Source: Pseudescherichia sp039594205 (GTDB lineage: Bacteria; Pseudomonadota; Gammaproteobacteria; Enterobacterales; Enterobacteriaceae). Taken from it: 55,145 bases of DNA. Shown here in pieces: positions 24,422 through 33,559 of the stretch. The translations under genes were made by a program, and so were the position numbers. The notes beneath the pieces are model-generated. The model worked only from the letters and a program-made list of their open reading frames with translations, had not been told where the DNA came from and searched no databases. Numbering within the stretch: position 1 is the stretch's first letter; every line of letters begins with the position of its first letter. The stretch is from contig JBCNNW010000018.1 of the NCBI GenBank assembly GCA_039594205.1, positions 1-55,145 on the forward strand, written 5' to 3'.

Positions 24422-25129
24422 ATGGCAGCAAAAGCTCCGGCCATCTGTGCCGTCGTACCGGCCGCCGGATTTGGCCGTCGTATGCAAACGGAATGCCCTA
24501 AACAGTATCTTTCGATTGGTAATAAAACCATCCTTGAACACTCGGTTGCGGCGTTGCTGGCTAATCCGCGTGTTGAGAGGGTGATTATTGCCGTCAGTCC
24601 TGGCGACGAGCGCTTCGCCGGGCTACCGCTGGCGCATCATCCTCAAATCACCGTGGTTGACGGCGGCGCTGAGCGTGCCGATTCGGTGCTGGCTGGCCTA
24701 CACGCTGCCGGTGACGCCGGGTGGGTGCTGGTGCACGATGCGGCTCGCCCCTGCCTGCATCAGGACGATCTCTCCCGTCTGCTCTCTCTCTTTGAAACCA
24801 GCCGTACGGGTGGCATTCTGGCCGCCCCGGTGCGCGATACCATGAAGCGCGCTGAGCCAGGCAAGACCGCTATCGCCCACACCGTGGAGCGTAACGATCT
24901 CTGGCACGCGCTGACCCCACAGTTTTTTCCGCTGGCGCTGCTGAAGATGTGCCTGACGCGGGCGCTTAACGACGGCGCGACCATCACCGATGAAGCGTCA
25001 GCGCTGGAGCACTGCGGCTACCATCCCGAGCTGATCGCCGGTCGCGCTGATAATATTAAAGTGACGCGGCCTGAAGACCTGGCGCTGGCAGAATTTTATC
25101 TTACCCGTAACGCCTCTATGGAGAACTGA
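24422..25129 (+). CDS. ispD: 2-C-methyl-D-erythritol 4-phosphate cytidylyltransferase
   Basis: A 235-residue enzyme that makes CDP-methylerythritol in the non-mevalonate isoprenoid pathway. The CTP-binding loop VPAAGFGRRMQTECPKQY is at the N-terminus. VHDAARPCL (near residue 104) and the C-terminal DNIKVTRPEDLALAE are family motifs. It starts 23 bp after ftsB and is two bases from ispF. Confidence 0.97.
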   Translation: MAAKAPAICAVVPAAGFGRRMQTECPKQYLSIGNKTILEHSVAALLANPRVERVIIAVSPGDERFAGLPLAHHPQITVVDGGAERADSVLAGLHAAGDAGWVLVHDAARPCLHQDDLSRLLSLFETSRTGGILAAPVRDTMKRAEPGKTAIAHTVERNDLWHALTPQFFPLALLKMCLTRALNDGATITDEASALEHCGYHPELIAGRADNIKVTRPEDLALAEFYLTRNASMEN

Positions 25130-25131
25130 CA

Positions 25132-25611
25132 ATGCGTATTGGACACGGCTTTGACGTACACGCTTTTGGCGGCGAAGGCCCGATTATCATCGGTGGCGTA
25201 CGTATTCCCTATGAAAAAGGCCTGCTGGCGCACTCCGATGGCGACGTGGCCCTGCATGCGTTAACCGATGCGCTGCTTGGCGCGGCGGCGCTGGGGGATA
25301 TCGGTAAACTCTTTCCGGATACCGATCCGGCGTTTAAAGGTGCGGACAGCCGCGAGCTGCTGCGCGAGGCCTGGCGTCGTATTCAGGCAAAAGGCTATAC
25401 CCTTGGCAACGTTGATGTGACGATTATCGCCCAGGCACCAAAAATGCTGCCGCATATCCCGCAGATGCGCATCTTTATTGCCGAAGATCTCGGCTGCCAC
25501 ATGGATGACGTCAACGTTAAGGCTACCACCACCGAAAAGCTGGGCTTTACCGGGCGCGGGGAAGGTATTGCCTGCGAAGCCGTGGCGCTGTTGAACAAGG
25601 CGGCTAAATGA
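25132..25611 (+). CDS. ispF: 2-C-methyl-D-erythritol 2,4-cyclodiphosphate synthase
   Basis: A 159-residue trimeric zinc enzyme of the same isoprenoid pathway. Metal ligands are visible in RIGHGFDVHAF (Asp8, His10) and in HSDGDVALHAL. KATTTEKLGFTGRGEGIACE near the end is diagnostic. Its stop overlaps the truD start (ATGA). Confidence 0.98.
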   Translation: MRIGHGFDVHAFGGEGPIIIGGVRIPYEKGLLAHSDGDVALHALTDALLGAAALGDIGKLFPDTDPAFKGADSRELLREAWRRIQAKGYTLGNVDVTIIAQAPKMLPHIPQMRIFIAEDLGCHMDDVNVKATTTEKLGFTGRGEGIACEAVALLNKAAK

Positions 25612-26657
25612 CCGAGTTTGACGCACTGACGTACCTGCACGGCAAACCTCAGGGCAGCGGCCTGCTGAAGGCCAATCCGGAAGATTTCGTCGTGATAGAA
25701 GATTTAGGCTTCGCCCCCGACGGCGAGGGCGAGCATATTCTGGTGCGAGTGCGCAAAACCGGCTGCAATACCCGCTTTGTCGCCGACGCGCTGGCAAAGT
25801 TCCTTAAGGTCCATGCCCGGGAGATTAGCTTTGCCGGGCAGAAAGATAAGCATGCGGTGACCGAGCAGTGGCTCTGCGCCCGTGTGCCGGGTAAAGAGAT
25901 GCCGGATCTCAGCGCATTTCAGCTGGAAGGCTGCCAGGTGCTGGAGTACGCCCGCCACAAACGCAAGCTGCGGCTGGGGGCGTTGCAGGGCAACCAGTTC
26001 ACCCTGGTGCTGCGCGAGGTGAGCGATCGTGCCGACCTCGCGTCGCGTCTCACAGCCATCGCGGAACAGGGCGTACCGAACTACTTTGGCGCGCAGCGTT
26101 TTGGTATCAACGGCAGCAACCTGCACGGTGCGCTGCGCTGGGCGCAGAGCGATGCCCCGGTGCGCGATCGCAATAAGCGCAGTTTTTGGTTGTCGGCGGC
26201 TCGCAGCGCGTTGTTTAATCAGATCGTTAGCGAGCGCCTGAAAAAAGCGGACTTTAATCAAGTTGTTGACGGTGATGCGCTACAATTAGCGGGGCGCGGA
26301 AGCTGGTTCGTGGCGACGCCGGAAGAGCTGGCGGCGCTGCAGGCGCGTGTCGATGATAAAGCGCTAATGATTACCGCTGCGCTGCCGGGCACCGGCGAGT
26401 GGGGAACCCAGCGCGAGGCGCTGGCGCGCGAAGAGGCGGCCATTAGCGATTCGCCTCTGCTGCAGTCCCTGCTGGTGCGCGAAAAGGTTGAGGCCTCGCG
26501 CCGGGCCGCGCTGCTCTATCCGCAGCAGCTGAGCTGGGCGTGGCGGGACGATGTGACCGTTGAGCTGCGCTTCTGGCTGCCGGCTGGCAGCTTTGCCACC
26601 AGCGTTGTAAGGGAACTTATCAATACATCGGGTGAACATGCGAATTTTGCTGAGTAA
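25608..26657 (+). CDS. truD: tRNA pseudouridine-13 synthase TruD
   Basis: A 349-residue pseudouridine synthase acting on uridine 13 of tRNA-Glu. The catalytic aspartate lies in SFAGQKDKHAVTEQ near residue 80. NYFGAQRFG near residue 155 is the second family signature. It overlaps ispF by four bases and surE by 20 bases, an unusually compact arrangement that is normal in this family of genomes. Confidence 0.97.
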   Translation: MTEFDALTYLHGKPQGSGLLKANPEDFVVIEDLGFAPDGEGEHILVRVRKTGCNTRFVADALAKFLKVHAREISFAGQKDKHAVTEQWLCARVPGKEMPDLSAFQLEGCQVLEYARHKRKLRLGALQGNQFTLVLREVSDRADLASRLTAIAEQGVPNYFGAQRFGINGSNLHGALRWAQSDAPVRDRNKRSFWLSAARSALFNQIVSERLKKADFNQVVDGDALQLAGRGSWFVATPEELAALQARVDDKALMITAALPGTGEWGTQREALAREEAAISDSPLLQSLLVREKVEASRRAALLYPQQLSWAWRDDVTVELRFWLPAGSFATSVVRELINTSGEHANFAE

Positions 26658-27399
26658 CGATGACGGTATCCATGCGCCAGGCATTCAGACTCTGGCGCAT
26701 GCTTTACGGGAATTTGCCGATGTGCAGGTTGTCGCGCCCGATCGTAACCGCAGCGGAGCCTCTAACTCCCTGACGCTGGAATCTTCCCTTCGGACCTTTA
26801 CCTTCGAGAATGGCGATATCGCCGTGCAGATGGGCACGCCCACCGACTGCGTTTTTCTGGGCGTCAATGCGCTGATGCGCCCGCGTCCGGACGTGGTGAT
26901 TGCCGGGATCAACGCCGGGCCAAACCTTGGCGACGATGTGATCTACTCCGGAACCGTGGCCGCGGCAATGGAGGGGCGTCATCTTGGTTTCCCCGCGCTG
27001 GCGGTCTCGCTTAACGGCTACACGCACTACGACACCGCCGCCGCGGTAACCTGCTCCATTCTGCGCGCCCTGAGCCGGGAGCCGCTGCGCACTGGTCGGA
27101 TCCTGAATATTAACGTGCCCGATCTGCCGCTTGATGAGATCAAAGGCATTCGTGTCACCCGCTGCGGCAGCCGCCATCCGGCGGATAAGGTGATCCCGCA
27201 GGAGGATCCGCGCGGCAATACGCTCTACTGGATTGGTCCGCCGGGTGAAAAGCACGACGCCGGGCCGGACACCGACTTTGCCGCCGTGGATGAAGGCTAC
27301 GTCTCGGTAACGCCGCTGCATGTGGATCTTACCGCACACAGCGCGCATGATGTTGTTTCGGACTGGTTAAGCCGTGCCGGAGTGAACACGCAATGGTAA
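26638..27399 (+). CDS. surE: 5'/3'-nucleotidase SurE
   Basis: A 253-residue metal-dependent nucleotide and polyphosphate phosphatase linked to stationary-phase survival. The metal site is in MRILLSNDDG (Asp8, Asp9) and NRSGASNSLT (near residue 38), with INAGPNLGDDVIYSGTVAAA following. The start at 26638 is chosen over an ATG two codons earlier because the family begins MRILLSNDDG. It overlaps both truD and pcm. Confidence 0.97.
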   Translation: MRILLSNDDGIHAPGIQTLAHALREFADVQVVAPDRNRSGASNSLTLESSLRTFTFENGDIAVQMGTPTDCVFLGVNALMRPRPDVVIAGINAGPNLGDDVIYSGTVAAAMEGRHLGFPALAVSLNGYTHYDTAAAVTCSILRALSREPLRTGRILNINVPDLPLDEIKGIRVTRCGSRHPADKVIPQEDPRGNTLYWIGPPGEKHDAGPDTDFAAVDEGYVSVTPLHVDLTAHSAHDVVSDWLSRAGVNTQW

Positions 27400-28019
27400 G
27401 CAGACGCGTACAAGCCCTTCTCGATCAGTTACGCAGCCAGGGCATCAAAGATGAACATGTCCTGGAGGCAATCGCACGGGTTCCCCGTGAGAAATTTATT
27501 GATGAAGCGTTTGAACACAAAGCGTGGGAGAACGTCGCGTTACCTATCGGTCAGGGACAAACTATTTCGCAGCCTTATATGGTAGCGCGTATGACCGAGC
27601 TGCTGGCCCTGACGCCGGACTCAAGAGTACTGGAGATTGGCACCGGCTCGGGCTACCAGACGGCGATTCTGGCGCATCTGGTGCGCCATGTCTGCTCCGT
27701 CGAGCGAATCAAGAGCCTACAGTGGCAGGCGCGTCGCCGCCTGAAGCAGCTCGATCTGCACAACGTTTCAACCCGTCATGGCGATGGCTGGCAAGGGTGG
27801 CAGGCACGCGCCCCGTTTGATGCCATCATTGTGACGGCCGCACCGCCGGAGATCCCCGCCGCGCTTCTGTCGCAGCTGGATAACGGCGGTATTCTCGTTT
27901 TGCCCGTGGGCGATGAGCACCAGCAGCTGAAGTGCATCCATCGACGGGGAAGCGAATTTATCATCGAAACCGTGGAAGATGTACGCTTTGTCCCGCTAGT
28001 GAGAGGCGAACTGGCCTGA
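27393..28019 (+). CDS. pcm: Protein-L-isoaspartate O-methyltransferase
   Basis: A 208-residue S-adenosylmethionine-dependent enzyme that repairs isoaspartyl residues in ageing proteins. The SAM-binding motif VLEIGTGSGYQTAILA is near residue 79, and QGQTISQPYMVA precedes it. The start overlaps the end of surE by seven bases. Surface-protein gene nlpD follows after 109 bp. Confidence 0.97.
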   Translation: MVSRRVQALLDQLRSQGIKDEHVLEAIARVPREKFIDEAFEHKAWENVALPIGQGQTISQPYMVARMTELLALTPDSRVLEIGTGSGYQTAILAHLVRHVCSVERIKSLQWQARRRLKQLDLHNVSTRHGDGWQGWQARAPFDAIIVTAAPPEIPAALLSQLDNGGILVLPVGDEHQQLKCIHRRGSEFIIETVEDVRFVPLVRGELA

Positions 28020-28128
28020 GACCCGGATTTTTCCTAAAGTTTTCAGCGAGTTTAAGCGTAAGGTGGGGCGGCGTTTACTAACGCCACGATTTTCAACACG
28101 CACAAGTAAATACATTTTTGGGGGATAA

Positions 28129-29268
28129 ATGAGCACGGGAAGCCCAACATTCACCTTAAGCCGGATTGCGGCATTGTCACTGGTTTCGCTCTGGCTGGCA
28201 GGATGCTCAAATTCTGGTAATCCACCCGCACCGGTAAGCTCCGTGAATGGCGACAGCGCCTCCGGCAGCAGCACCGAATCCGGGATGTTAATTACCCCTC
28301 CACCCAAGATGGGCAGCACGCCGCAGCAGGCACCGCAAATTCAGCCGGTTCAGCCGGTTATTGCTCCGCCAACGACCATTCAGCCAGCGACCCCTCAACC
28401 GGTGACGTCGCAGCCCGTTCAGACGCAAAATGGTCGAATTGTTTACAATCGCCAGTATGGGAACATTCCGAAAGGTAGCTATACTGGCGGTAGCACTTAC
28501 ACCGTGAAACGTGGTGACACACTGTTTTACATTGCCTGGGTCACAGGTAATGACTTCCGCGATTTGGCCCAGCGAAATGGCGTTGCCGCCCCGTATAGCC
28601 TGAATGTCGGTCAGGTTCTCCAGGTCGGAAATTCATCCGGCACGCCAATAACTGGAGGTAACGCAATCACTCAGGCCGATGCTTCTGCGCAAGGAATCGT
28701 GACGCAACCTGCACAAAAATCAACCGTAGTAGTTGCGCCGCAACCGACAATTACGTATTCTGAGGACTCAGGTGAACAGAGTGATAACAAAATGTTGCCG
28801 AACAACAAGCCTGCGACAGTAGTCACAGCGCCTGTAACAGCACCTTCTGTTACCACAACCGAACCGACGGCCAGCAGTACCTCAACCAGCGCGCCGATTT
28901 CATCCTGGCGCTGGCCGACTGATGGCAATGTTATCGATAACTTCTCTGCAACCGAAGGTGGCAATAAAGGGATCGATATCGCAGGGTCGAAAGGCCAGGC
29001 TATCGTCGCGACCGCAGATGGACGCGTGGTATATGCCGGTAATGCTCTGCGCGGTTACGGTAATCTTATTATCATCAAACATAACGATGATTACCTGAGT
29101 GCCTACGCCCATAACGATACGATGCTGGTTCGGGAACAACAAGACATCAAGGCGGGGCAGAAGATAGCTACTATGGGTAGCACCGGAACCAGTTCTACAC
29201 GTTTGCATTTTGAAATTCGTTACAAGGGGAAATCCGTCAACCCGCTGCGTTATTTACCGCAGCGATAA
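28129..29268 (+). CDS. nlpD: Murein hydrolase activator NlpD
   Basis: A 379-residue outer-membrane lipoprotein that activates the amidase AmiC at the septum. The lipobox LAGC places the lipidated cysteine at residue 26. A proline/glutamine/threonine-rich linker follows. Then come a LysM domain (YTVKRGDTLFYIAW, residues about 124-168) and a C-terminal LytM/M23-like domain (from about residue 265) that normally lacks catalytic zinc residues. In relatives the main rpoS promoter is inside this gene. Confidence 0.97.
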   Translation: MSTGSPTFTLSRIAALSLVSLWLAGCSNSGNPPAPVSSVNGDSASGSSTESGMLITPPPKMGSTPQQAPQIQPVQPVIAPPTTIQPATPQPVTSQPVQTQNGRIVYNRQYGNIPKGSYTGGSTYTVKRGDTLFYIAWVTGNDFRDLAQRNGVAAPYSLNVGQVLQVGNSSGTPITGGNAITQADASAQGIVTQPAQKSTVVVAPQPTITYSEDSGEQSDNKMLPNNKPATVVTAPVTAPSVTTTEPTASSTSTSAPISSWRWPTDGNVIDNFSATEGGNKGIDIAGSKGQAIVATADGRVVYAGNALRGYGNLIIIKHNDDYLSAYAHNDTMLVREQQDIKAGQKIATMGSTGTSSTRLHFEIRYKGKSVNPLRYLPQR

Positions 29269-29389
29269 TTAGGCAAAGTCGTTATGCTATCCTTTGCTTT
29301 GCCGTGACAGCGTGCTTAGATGCAACTGTCTCGAATAAGAAAAGGAAGTATGGAGATTTTGTTCAGGGATCACGGGTAGGAGCCACCTT
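29205..29389 (+). promoter_or_regulatory. rpoS mRNA 5' leader with sRNA-regulated hairpin elements
   Basis: Two blocks are almost identical to the E. coli rpoS leader. One is GAAATTCGTTACAAGGGGAA at the end of nlpD, the inhibitory strand targeted by DsrA, RprA and ArcZ. The other is GGGATCACGGGTAGGAGCC just before the rpoS ATG. Pairing between them masks the ribosome-binding site until an Hfq-dependent sRNA opens it. From memory, the stretch between nlpD and rpoS is longer here than in E. coli K-12 (121 bp). The regulation is known for E. coli and inferred here. Confidence 0.75.
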
Positions 29390-30382
29390 ATGAGTCAGAA
29401 TACGCTGAAAGTTCATGATCTAAATGAAGACGCGGAATTTGATGAGAACGGAGTTGAGGCTTTCGATGAGAAAGTCCTGAATGAAGAGGAACCCAGTGAT
29501 AACGAGTTAGCTGAAGAGGAGCTGTTATCTCAGGGAGCAACACAGCGTGTGCTGGACGCGACTCAGCTGTACTTAGGAGAGATCGGTTATTCTCCTCTGT
29601 TAACCGCTGAAGAAGAAGTTTACTTCGCGCGTCGCGCACTGCGTGGGGATGTTGCATCACGCCGTCGCATGATTGAAAGTAACCTGCGTCTGGTCGTGAA
29701 GATTGCCCGTCGTTACAGCAATCGTGGTCTGGCTCTGCTGGATCTGATTGAAGAAGGTAACCTGGGGCTGATCCGCGCCGTTGAGAAATTTGACCCAGAA
29801 CGCGGGTTCCGTTTCTCGACTTACGCAACCTGGTGGATTCGTCAGACCATCGAACGGGCAATCATGAACCAGACCCGGACGATCCGTCTGCCAATTCATA
29901 TTGTTAAAGAGCTGAACGTCTATCTGCGTACCGCACGTGAGCTGTCCCATAAACTGGACCACGAGCCAAGTGCCGAAGAGATTGCTGAACAGCTTGATAA
30001 ACCGGTTGATGACGTAAGCCGTATGCTGCGTCTCAACGAGCGCATTACCTCGGTAGACACCCCGCTGGGTGGCGACTCCGAAAAAGCGCTGCTGGACATC
30101 CTGGCCGATGAGAAAGACAACGGCCCGGAAGACACCACGCAGGACGATGACATGAAACAGAGCATCGTCAAATGGCTGTTCGAACTGAACGCCAAACAAC
30201 GCGAGGTGCTGGCACGTCGTTTCGGTCTGCTGGGCTATGAAGCTGCAACGCTCGAGGATGTGGGCCGTGAGATTGGCCTGACTCGTGAACGCGTTCGTCA
30301 GATTCAGGTTGAAGGTCTGCGTCGTCTGCGCGAAATTCTGCAGACGCAGGGGCTGAATATCGAAGCGCTGTTCCGCGAATAA
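29390..30382 (+). CDS. rpoS: RNA polymerase sigma factor RpoS (sigma 38)
   Basis: A 330-residue stationary-phase and general-stress sigma factor. Regions 1.2 to 4.2 are intact. These include DATQLYLGEIGYSPLLTAEE (1.2), LIEEGNLGLIRAVEKFDPER and FSTYATWWIRQTIERAI (2), and GLTRERVRQIQVEGLRRLRE (4.2). The K/E-rich region 2.5-3.0 that governs RssB-mediated turnover is present. Length equals E. coli RpoS. It is convergent with osmC across a shared terminator. Confidence 0.98.
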   Translation: MSQNTLKVHDLNEDAEFDENGVEAFDEKVLNEEEPSDNELAEEELLSQGATQRVLDATQLYLGEIGYSPLLTAEEEVYFARRALRGDVASRRRMIESNLRLVVKIARRYSNRGLALLDLIEEGNLGLIRAVEKFDPERGFRFSTYATWWIRQTIERAIMNQTRTIRLPIHIVKELNVYLRTARELSHKLDHEPSAEEIAEQLDKPVDDVSRMLRLNERITSVDTPLGGDSEKALLDILADEKDNGPEDTTQDDDMKQSIVKWLFELNAKQREVLARRFGLLGYEAATLEDVGREIGLTRERVRQIQVEGLRRLREILQTQGLNIEALFRE

Positions 30383-30396
30383 GCGACACCATTTCA

Positions 30397-30426
30397 AAAA
30401 AGGCCAGTCATTTGACTGGCCTTTTT
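30397..30426. terminator. Terminator downstream of rpoS, probably bidirectional
   Basis: A perfect 14-bp stem, AAAAAGGCCAGTCA with TGACTGGCCTTTTT, around a two-base loop gives a T-run on both strands. It ends rpoS and could also stop minus-strand transcripts coming from osmC. Confidence 0.93.
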
Positions 30427-30467
30427 CTTTTGTGCTTTCGGATGGCAATGATTTTTACTGAAACCGT

Positions 30468-30498
30468 ATGCCGGGCAAAGCGACGCCGCCGCCCGGCT
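30468..30498. repeat. REP element between rpoS and osmC
   Basis: ATGCCGGGC and GCCCGGC flank an AAGCGACGCCGCC centre, the standard REP pattern, located just after the osmC stop on the minus strand. Confidence 0.75.
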
Positions 30499-30506
30499 TA
30501 ACTCAA

Positions 30507-30935
30507 TTAATTGAGGGTATAGTCCAGAGAGATCTCAGCCTTAATCAGCTGGGAAACCGGGCAGCCAGCTTTGGCTTTGTTGATGATCTTATCGAAAGTC
30601 TCTTTTTCGATCCCAGGCACTTTCACCGTGCTGTTCAGCGCGATTTTCGTAATCGCAAAGCCGCCGTCAACTTTATCCAGCGACACATCTGCCGTAGTAT
30701 CGATGCTCTCCGGGGTATAACCCTCTTCACCCAGCATCAATGACAGCGCCATAGAGAAGCAGCCCGCATGCGCCGCGCCGATCAGCTCTTCCGGGTTAGT
30801 CCCGGCTGCGCCTTCGAAGCGGGTATTAAAACCGTAAGGCTGCTGCTTTAACGCGCCGCTCTCGGTAGAGATGGTGCCTTTACCGCCTTTGATATCGCCT
30901 TCCCAGTGGGCCTGACCTTTCTTATGGATCGTCAT
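30507..30935 (-). CDS. osmC: Osmotically inducible peroxiredoxin OsmC
   Basis: A 142-residue thiol peroxidase that reduces organic hydroperoxides. The two redox cysteines are in HAGCFSMAL (near residue 59) and KAGCPVSQ (near 125). The sequence MTIHKKGQAHWEGDIKGGKG onward is very close to E. coli OsmC. In E. coli osmC lies elsewhere on the chromosome, and here it is between rpoS and mutS. As E. coli osmC depends in part on RpoS, the placement may be functional, which is inference. Confidence 0.94.
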   Translation of the reverse strand: MTIHKKGQAHWEGDIKGGKGTISTESGALKQQPYGFNTRFEGAAGTNPEELIGAAHAGCFSMALSLMLGEEGYTPESIDTTADVSLDKVDGGFAITKIALNSTVKVPGIEKETFDKIINKAKAGCPVSQLIKAEISLDYTLN

Positions 30936-30997
30936 CTGTTCGCTCCTTTTTTGGATGAAAACCTAAGTATAGAAGCTCAGGCCAGGCCCAGAGAAAA

Positions 30998-33559
30998 CTA
31001 CGCCATATTCTTAAGGCGATAGATCCACTCCAGCGCCTGACGCGGAGAAAGGGTATCCGGATCGAGAGCCTCTAACGCCTCAACCGCCGGATGAGCCTCC
31101 TCCGGCGCGGCGAGCAGTGACATCTGCGTTCCGTCGACCTGGGTGGCGGCCGCGTTTGGCGTAATGCTCTCCAGCTCGCGCAACTTCTGCCGCGCCCGCT
31201 TGATCACCTCTTTCGGCACCCCGGCGAGCGCCGCTACTGCCAGACCATAGCTTTTGCTGGCTGCCCCATCCTGCACGCTGTGCATAAAGGCGATGGTATC
31301 TCCATGCTCCAGCGCATCCAGATGCACGTTGGCCACGCCCTCCATCTTCTCTGGCAGCTGGGTCAGCTCGAAGTAGTGGGTGGCAAACAGAGTCAGCGCT
31401 TTGATGCGGTTCGCCAGGTTCTCTGCGCAGGCCCACGCCAGAGACAGGCCGTCGTAGGTGGAGGTCCCGCGACCAATCTCATCCATCAGTACCAGGCTGT
31501 TTTCCGTGGCGTTGTGCAGGATGTTGGCGGTTTCGGTCATCTCTACCATAAAGGTTGAACGACCGCTGGCCAGATCGTCCGCTGCGCCAACGCGGGTAAA
31601 GATACGGTCAATGGGACCGATCTCTACCTTTTGCGCCGGGACATAGCTGCCAATGTAGGCCAGCAGGGCAATCAGCGCGGTCTGGCGCATATAGGTACTC
31701 TTACCGCCCATGTTTGGCCCGGTGATGATCAGCATCCGCCGCTGCGGGGAGAGGTTCAGCGGGTTGGCGATAAACGGCTCGTTCAGCACCTGTTCCACCA
31801 CCGGGTGACGCCCTTCGCTGATGCGAATGCCTGGCTTATCGCTGAAGGTTGGACAGCAGTAGTTAAGGGTATACGCGCGTTCTGCCAGGTTAACCAGCAC
31901 GTCAAGCTCCGCCAGCGCACTGGCGCTCTGCTGAAGATCGCCCAGGTGAGGCATCAGTAGGTCAAAAAGCTCCTCATAGAGCTGTTTCTCCAGCGCCAGC
32001 GCCTTGCCTTTCGACGTTAATACTTTATCTTCGTACTCTTTCAGTTCCGGAATGATGTAGCGCTCGGCATTCTTCAGGGTCTGACGACGCACGTAATGAA
32101 TAGGCGCATGGTGGCTCTGGCCCCGGCTGATCTGAATAAAATAGCCGTGCACCGCGTTATAGCCCACCTTCAGAGTATCCAGGCCCAGCTTCTCACGCTC
32201 GCGGATCTCCAGCTTATCCAGATAGTCGGTTGCGCCGTCCGCCAGCGCGCGCCATTCGTCCAGCTCGGCGTTATAGCCTGGGGCAATCACGCCACCGTCG
32301 CGCACCAGCACCGGTGGGGCATCAATGATTGCGCGCTCCAGCAGCTCGCGTAGTTCGCTAAATTCGCCCATCGTCTCCCGCAGGCGCTGTACCGGCGCGC
32401 TGTCGATCCCGGCCAGCATCTCTCGCAGGGTGGGCAGCTGCTGGAAAGTGTGGCGCATGCGGGCCAGATCGCGCGGGCGAGCGGTGCGCAGTGCCAGACG
32501 CGCCAGAATACGCTCCAGGTCGCCGACCTGGCGCAGCACTGGCTGTAGCTCGCTTGTGACATCCTGTAGCGCAGCGATGGTCTGCTGGCGCTCGGTCAGC
32601 GTTTTGGTATCGCGTACCGGCATATGCAGCCAGCGCTTGAGCATCCGGCTGCCCATTGGCGTCACCGTACAGTCGAGCACCGAGGCAAGGGTGTTCTCTA
32701 TGCCGCCAGCCAGGTTCTGGGTAATCTCAAGGTTGCGGCGGGTCGCAGCATCCATAATGATGCTGTCCTGCTGGCGCTCAATGGTAATTGCGCGGATGTG
32801 GGGCAGGGAGGTGCGCTGGGTATCCTTCACGTATTGCAGCAGGCAACCGGCAGCGCACAGCCCGCGAGTCGCGTTCTCTACGCCAAAACCCACCAGATCG
32901 CGTGTGCCGAACTGGAGGTTCAGCTGCTGGCGAGCGGTGTCGATCTCAAACTCCCAGAGCGGGCGACGGCGCAGGCCGCGACGGCCTTCAATGAGCGTAG
33001 TCTCAGCAAAATCTTCGGCGTACAGCAGCTCTGCCGGGTTGGTACGCTGCAGTTCGGCAGCCATGGTTTCGCGATCGGCTGGCTCGCTCAGGCGAAAACG
33101 CCCGGAGCTGATGTCGAGGGTGGCATAGCCAAAGCCTTTACTGTCCTGCCAGATGGCTGCCAGTAGGTTGTCCTGACGCTCATGCAGCAGCGCTTCGTCG
33201 CTGATGGTGCCAGGCGTGACAATGCGCACCACCTTGCGCTCAACCGGCCCTTTGCTGGTGGCCGGATCGCCAATCTGCTCGCAAATTGCCACCGACTCGC
33301 CGAGGCTGACCAGTTTCGCCAGATAGTTCTCTACCGCGTGATGGGGTACACCCGCCATTGGGATGGGTTCACCCGCCGAGGCACCGCGTTTAGTCAGGGA
33401 GATGTCCATCAGCTGCGAGGCGCGTTTCGCATCGTCGTAGAACAGCTCATAAAAATCACCCATCCGGTAGAAGAGCAGGATATCCGGATGCTGGGCTTTC
33501 AGCTTCAGGTACTGCTGCATCATGGGCGTATGGGCGTCGAAGTTCTCTTGTGTACTCAT
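30998..33559 (-). CDS. mutS: DNA mismatch repair ATPase MutS
   Basis: An 853-residue mismatch-recognition protein. The N-terminal RMGDFYELFYDDA contains the Phe-X-Glu motif that inserts at the mismatch. The ABC-type ATPase has Walker A TGPNMGGKSTYMRQTA near residue 614 and LVLMDEIGRGTSTYDG. The C-terminal HTLSPRQALEWIYRLKN-like end supports tetramer formation. Length matches E. coli. The rpoS-mutS region is known for its variability in enterobacteria, and here an osmC gene and, beyond mutS, a T6SS island border it. Confidence 0.98.
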   Translation of the reverse strand: MSTQENFDAHTPMMQQYLKLKAQHPDILLFYRMGDFYELFYDDAKRASQLMDISLTKRGASAGEPIPMAGVPHHAVENYLAKLVSLGESVAICEQIGDPATSKGPVERKVVRIVTPGTISDEALLHERQDNLLAAIWQDSKGFGYATLDISSGRFRLSEPADRETMAAELQRTNPAELLYAEDFAETTLIEGRRGLRRRPLWEFEIDTARQQLNLQFGTRDLVGFGVENATRGLCAAGCLLQYVKDTQRTSLPHIRAITIERQQDSIIMDAATRRNLEITQNLAGGIENTLASVLDCTVTPMGSRMLKRWLHMPVRDTKTLTERQQTIAALQDVTSELQPVLRQVGDLERILARLALRTARPRDLARMRHTFQQLPTLREMLAGIDSAPVQRLRETMGEFSELRELLERAIIDAPPVLVRDGGVIAPGYNAELDEWRALADGATDYLDKLEIREREKLGLDTLKVGYNAVHGYFIQISRGQSHHAPIHYVRRQTLKNAERYIIPELKEYEDKVLTSKGKALALEKQLYEELFDLLMPHLGDLQQSASALAELDVLVNLAERAYTLNYCCPTFSDKPGIRISEGRHPVVEQVLNEPFIANPLNLSPQRRMLIITGPNMGGKSTYMRQTALIALLAYIGSYVPAQKVEIGPIDRIFTRVGAADDLASGRSTFMVEMTETANILHNATENSLVLMDEIGRGTSTYDGLSLAWACAENLANRIKALTLFATHYFELTQLPEKMEGVANVHLDALEHGDTIAFMHSVQDGAASKSYGLAVAALAGVPKEVIKRARQKLRELESITPNAAATQVDGTQMSLLAAPEEAHPAVEALEALDPDTLSPRQALEWIYRLKNMA

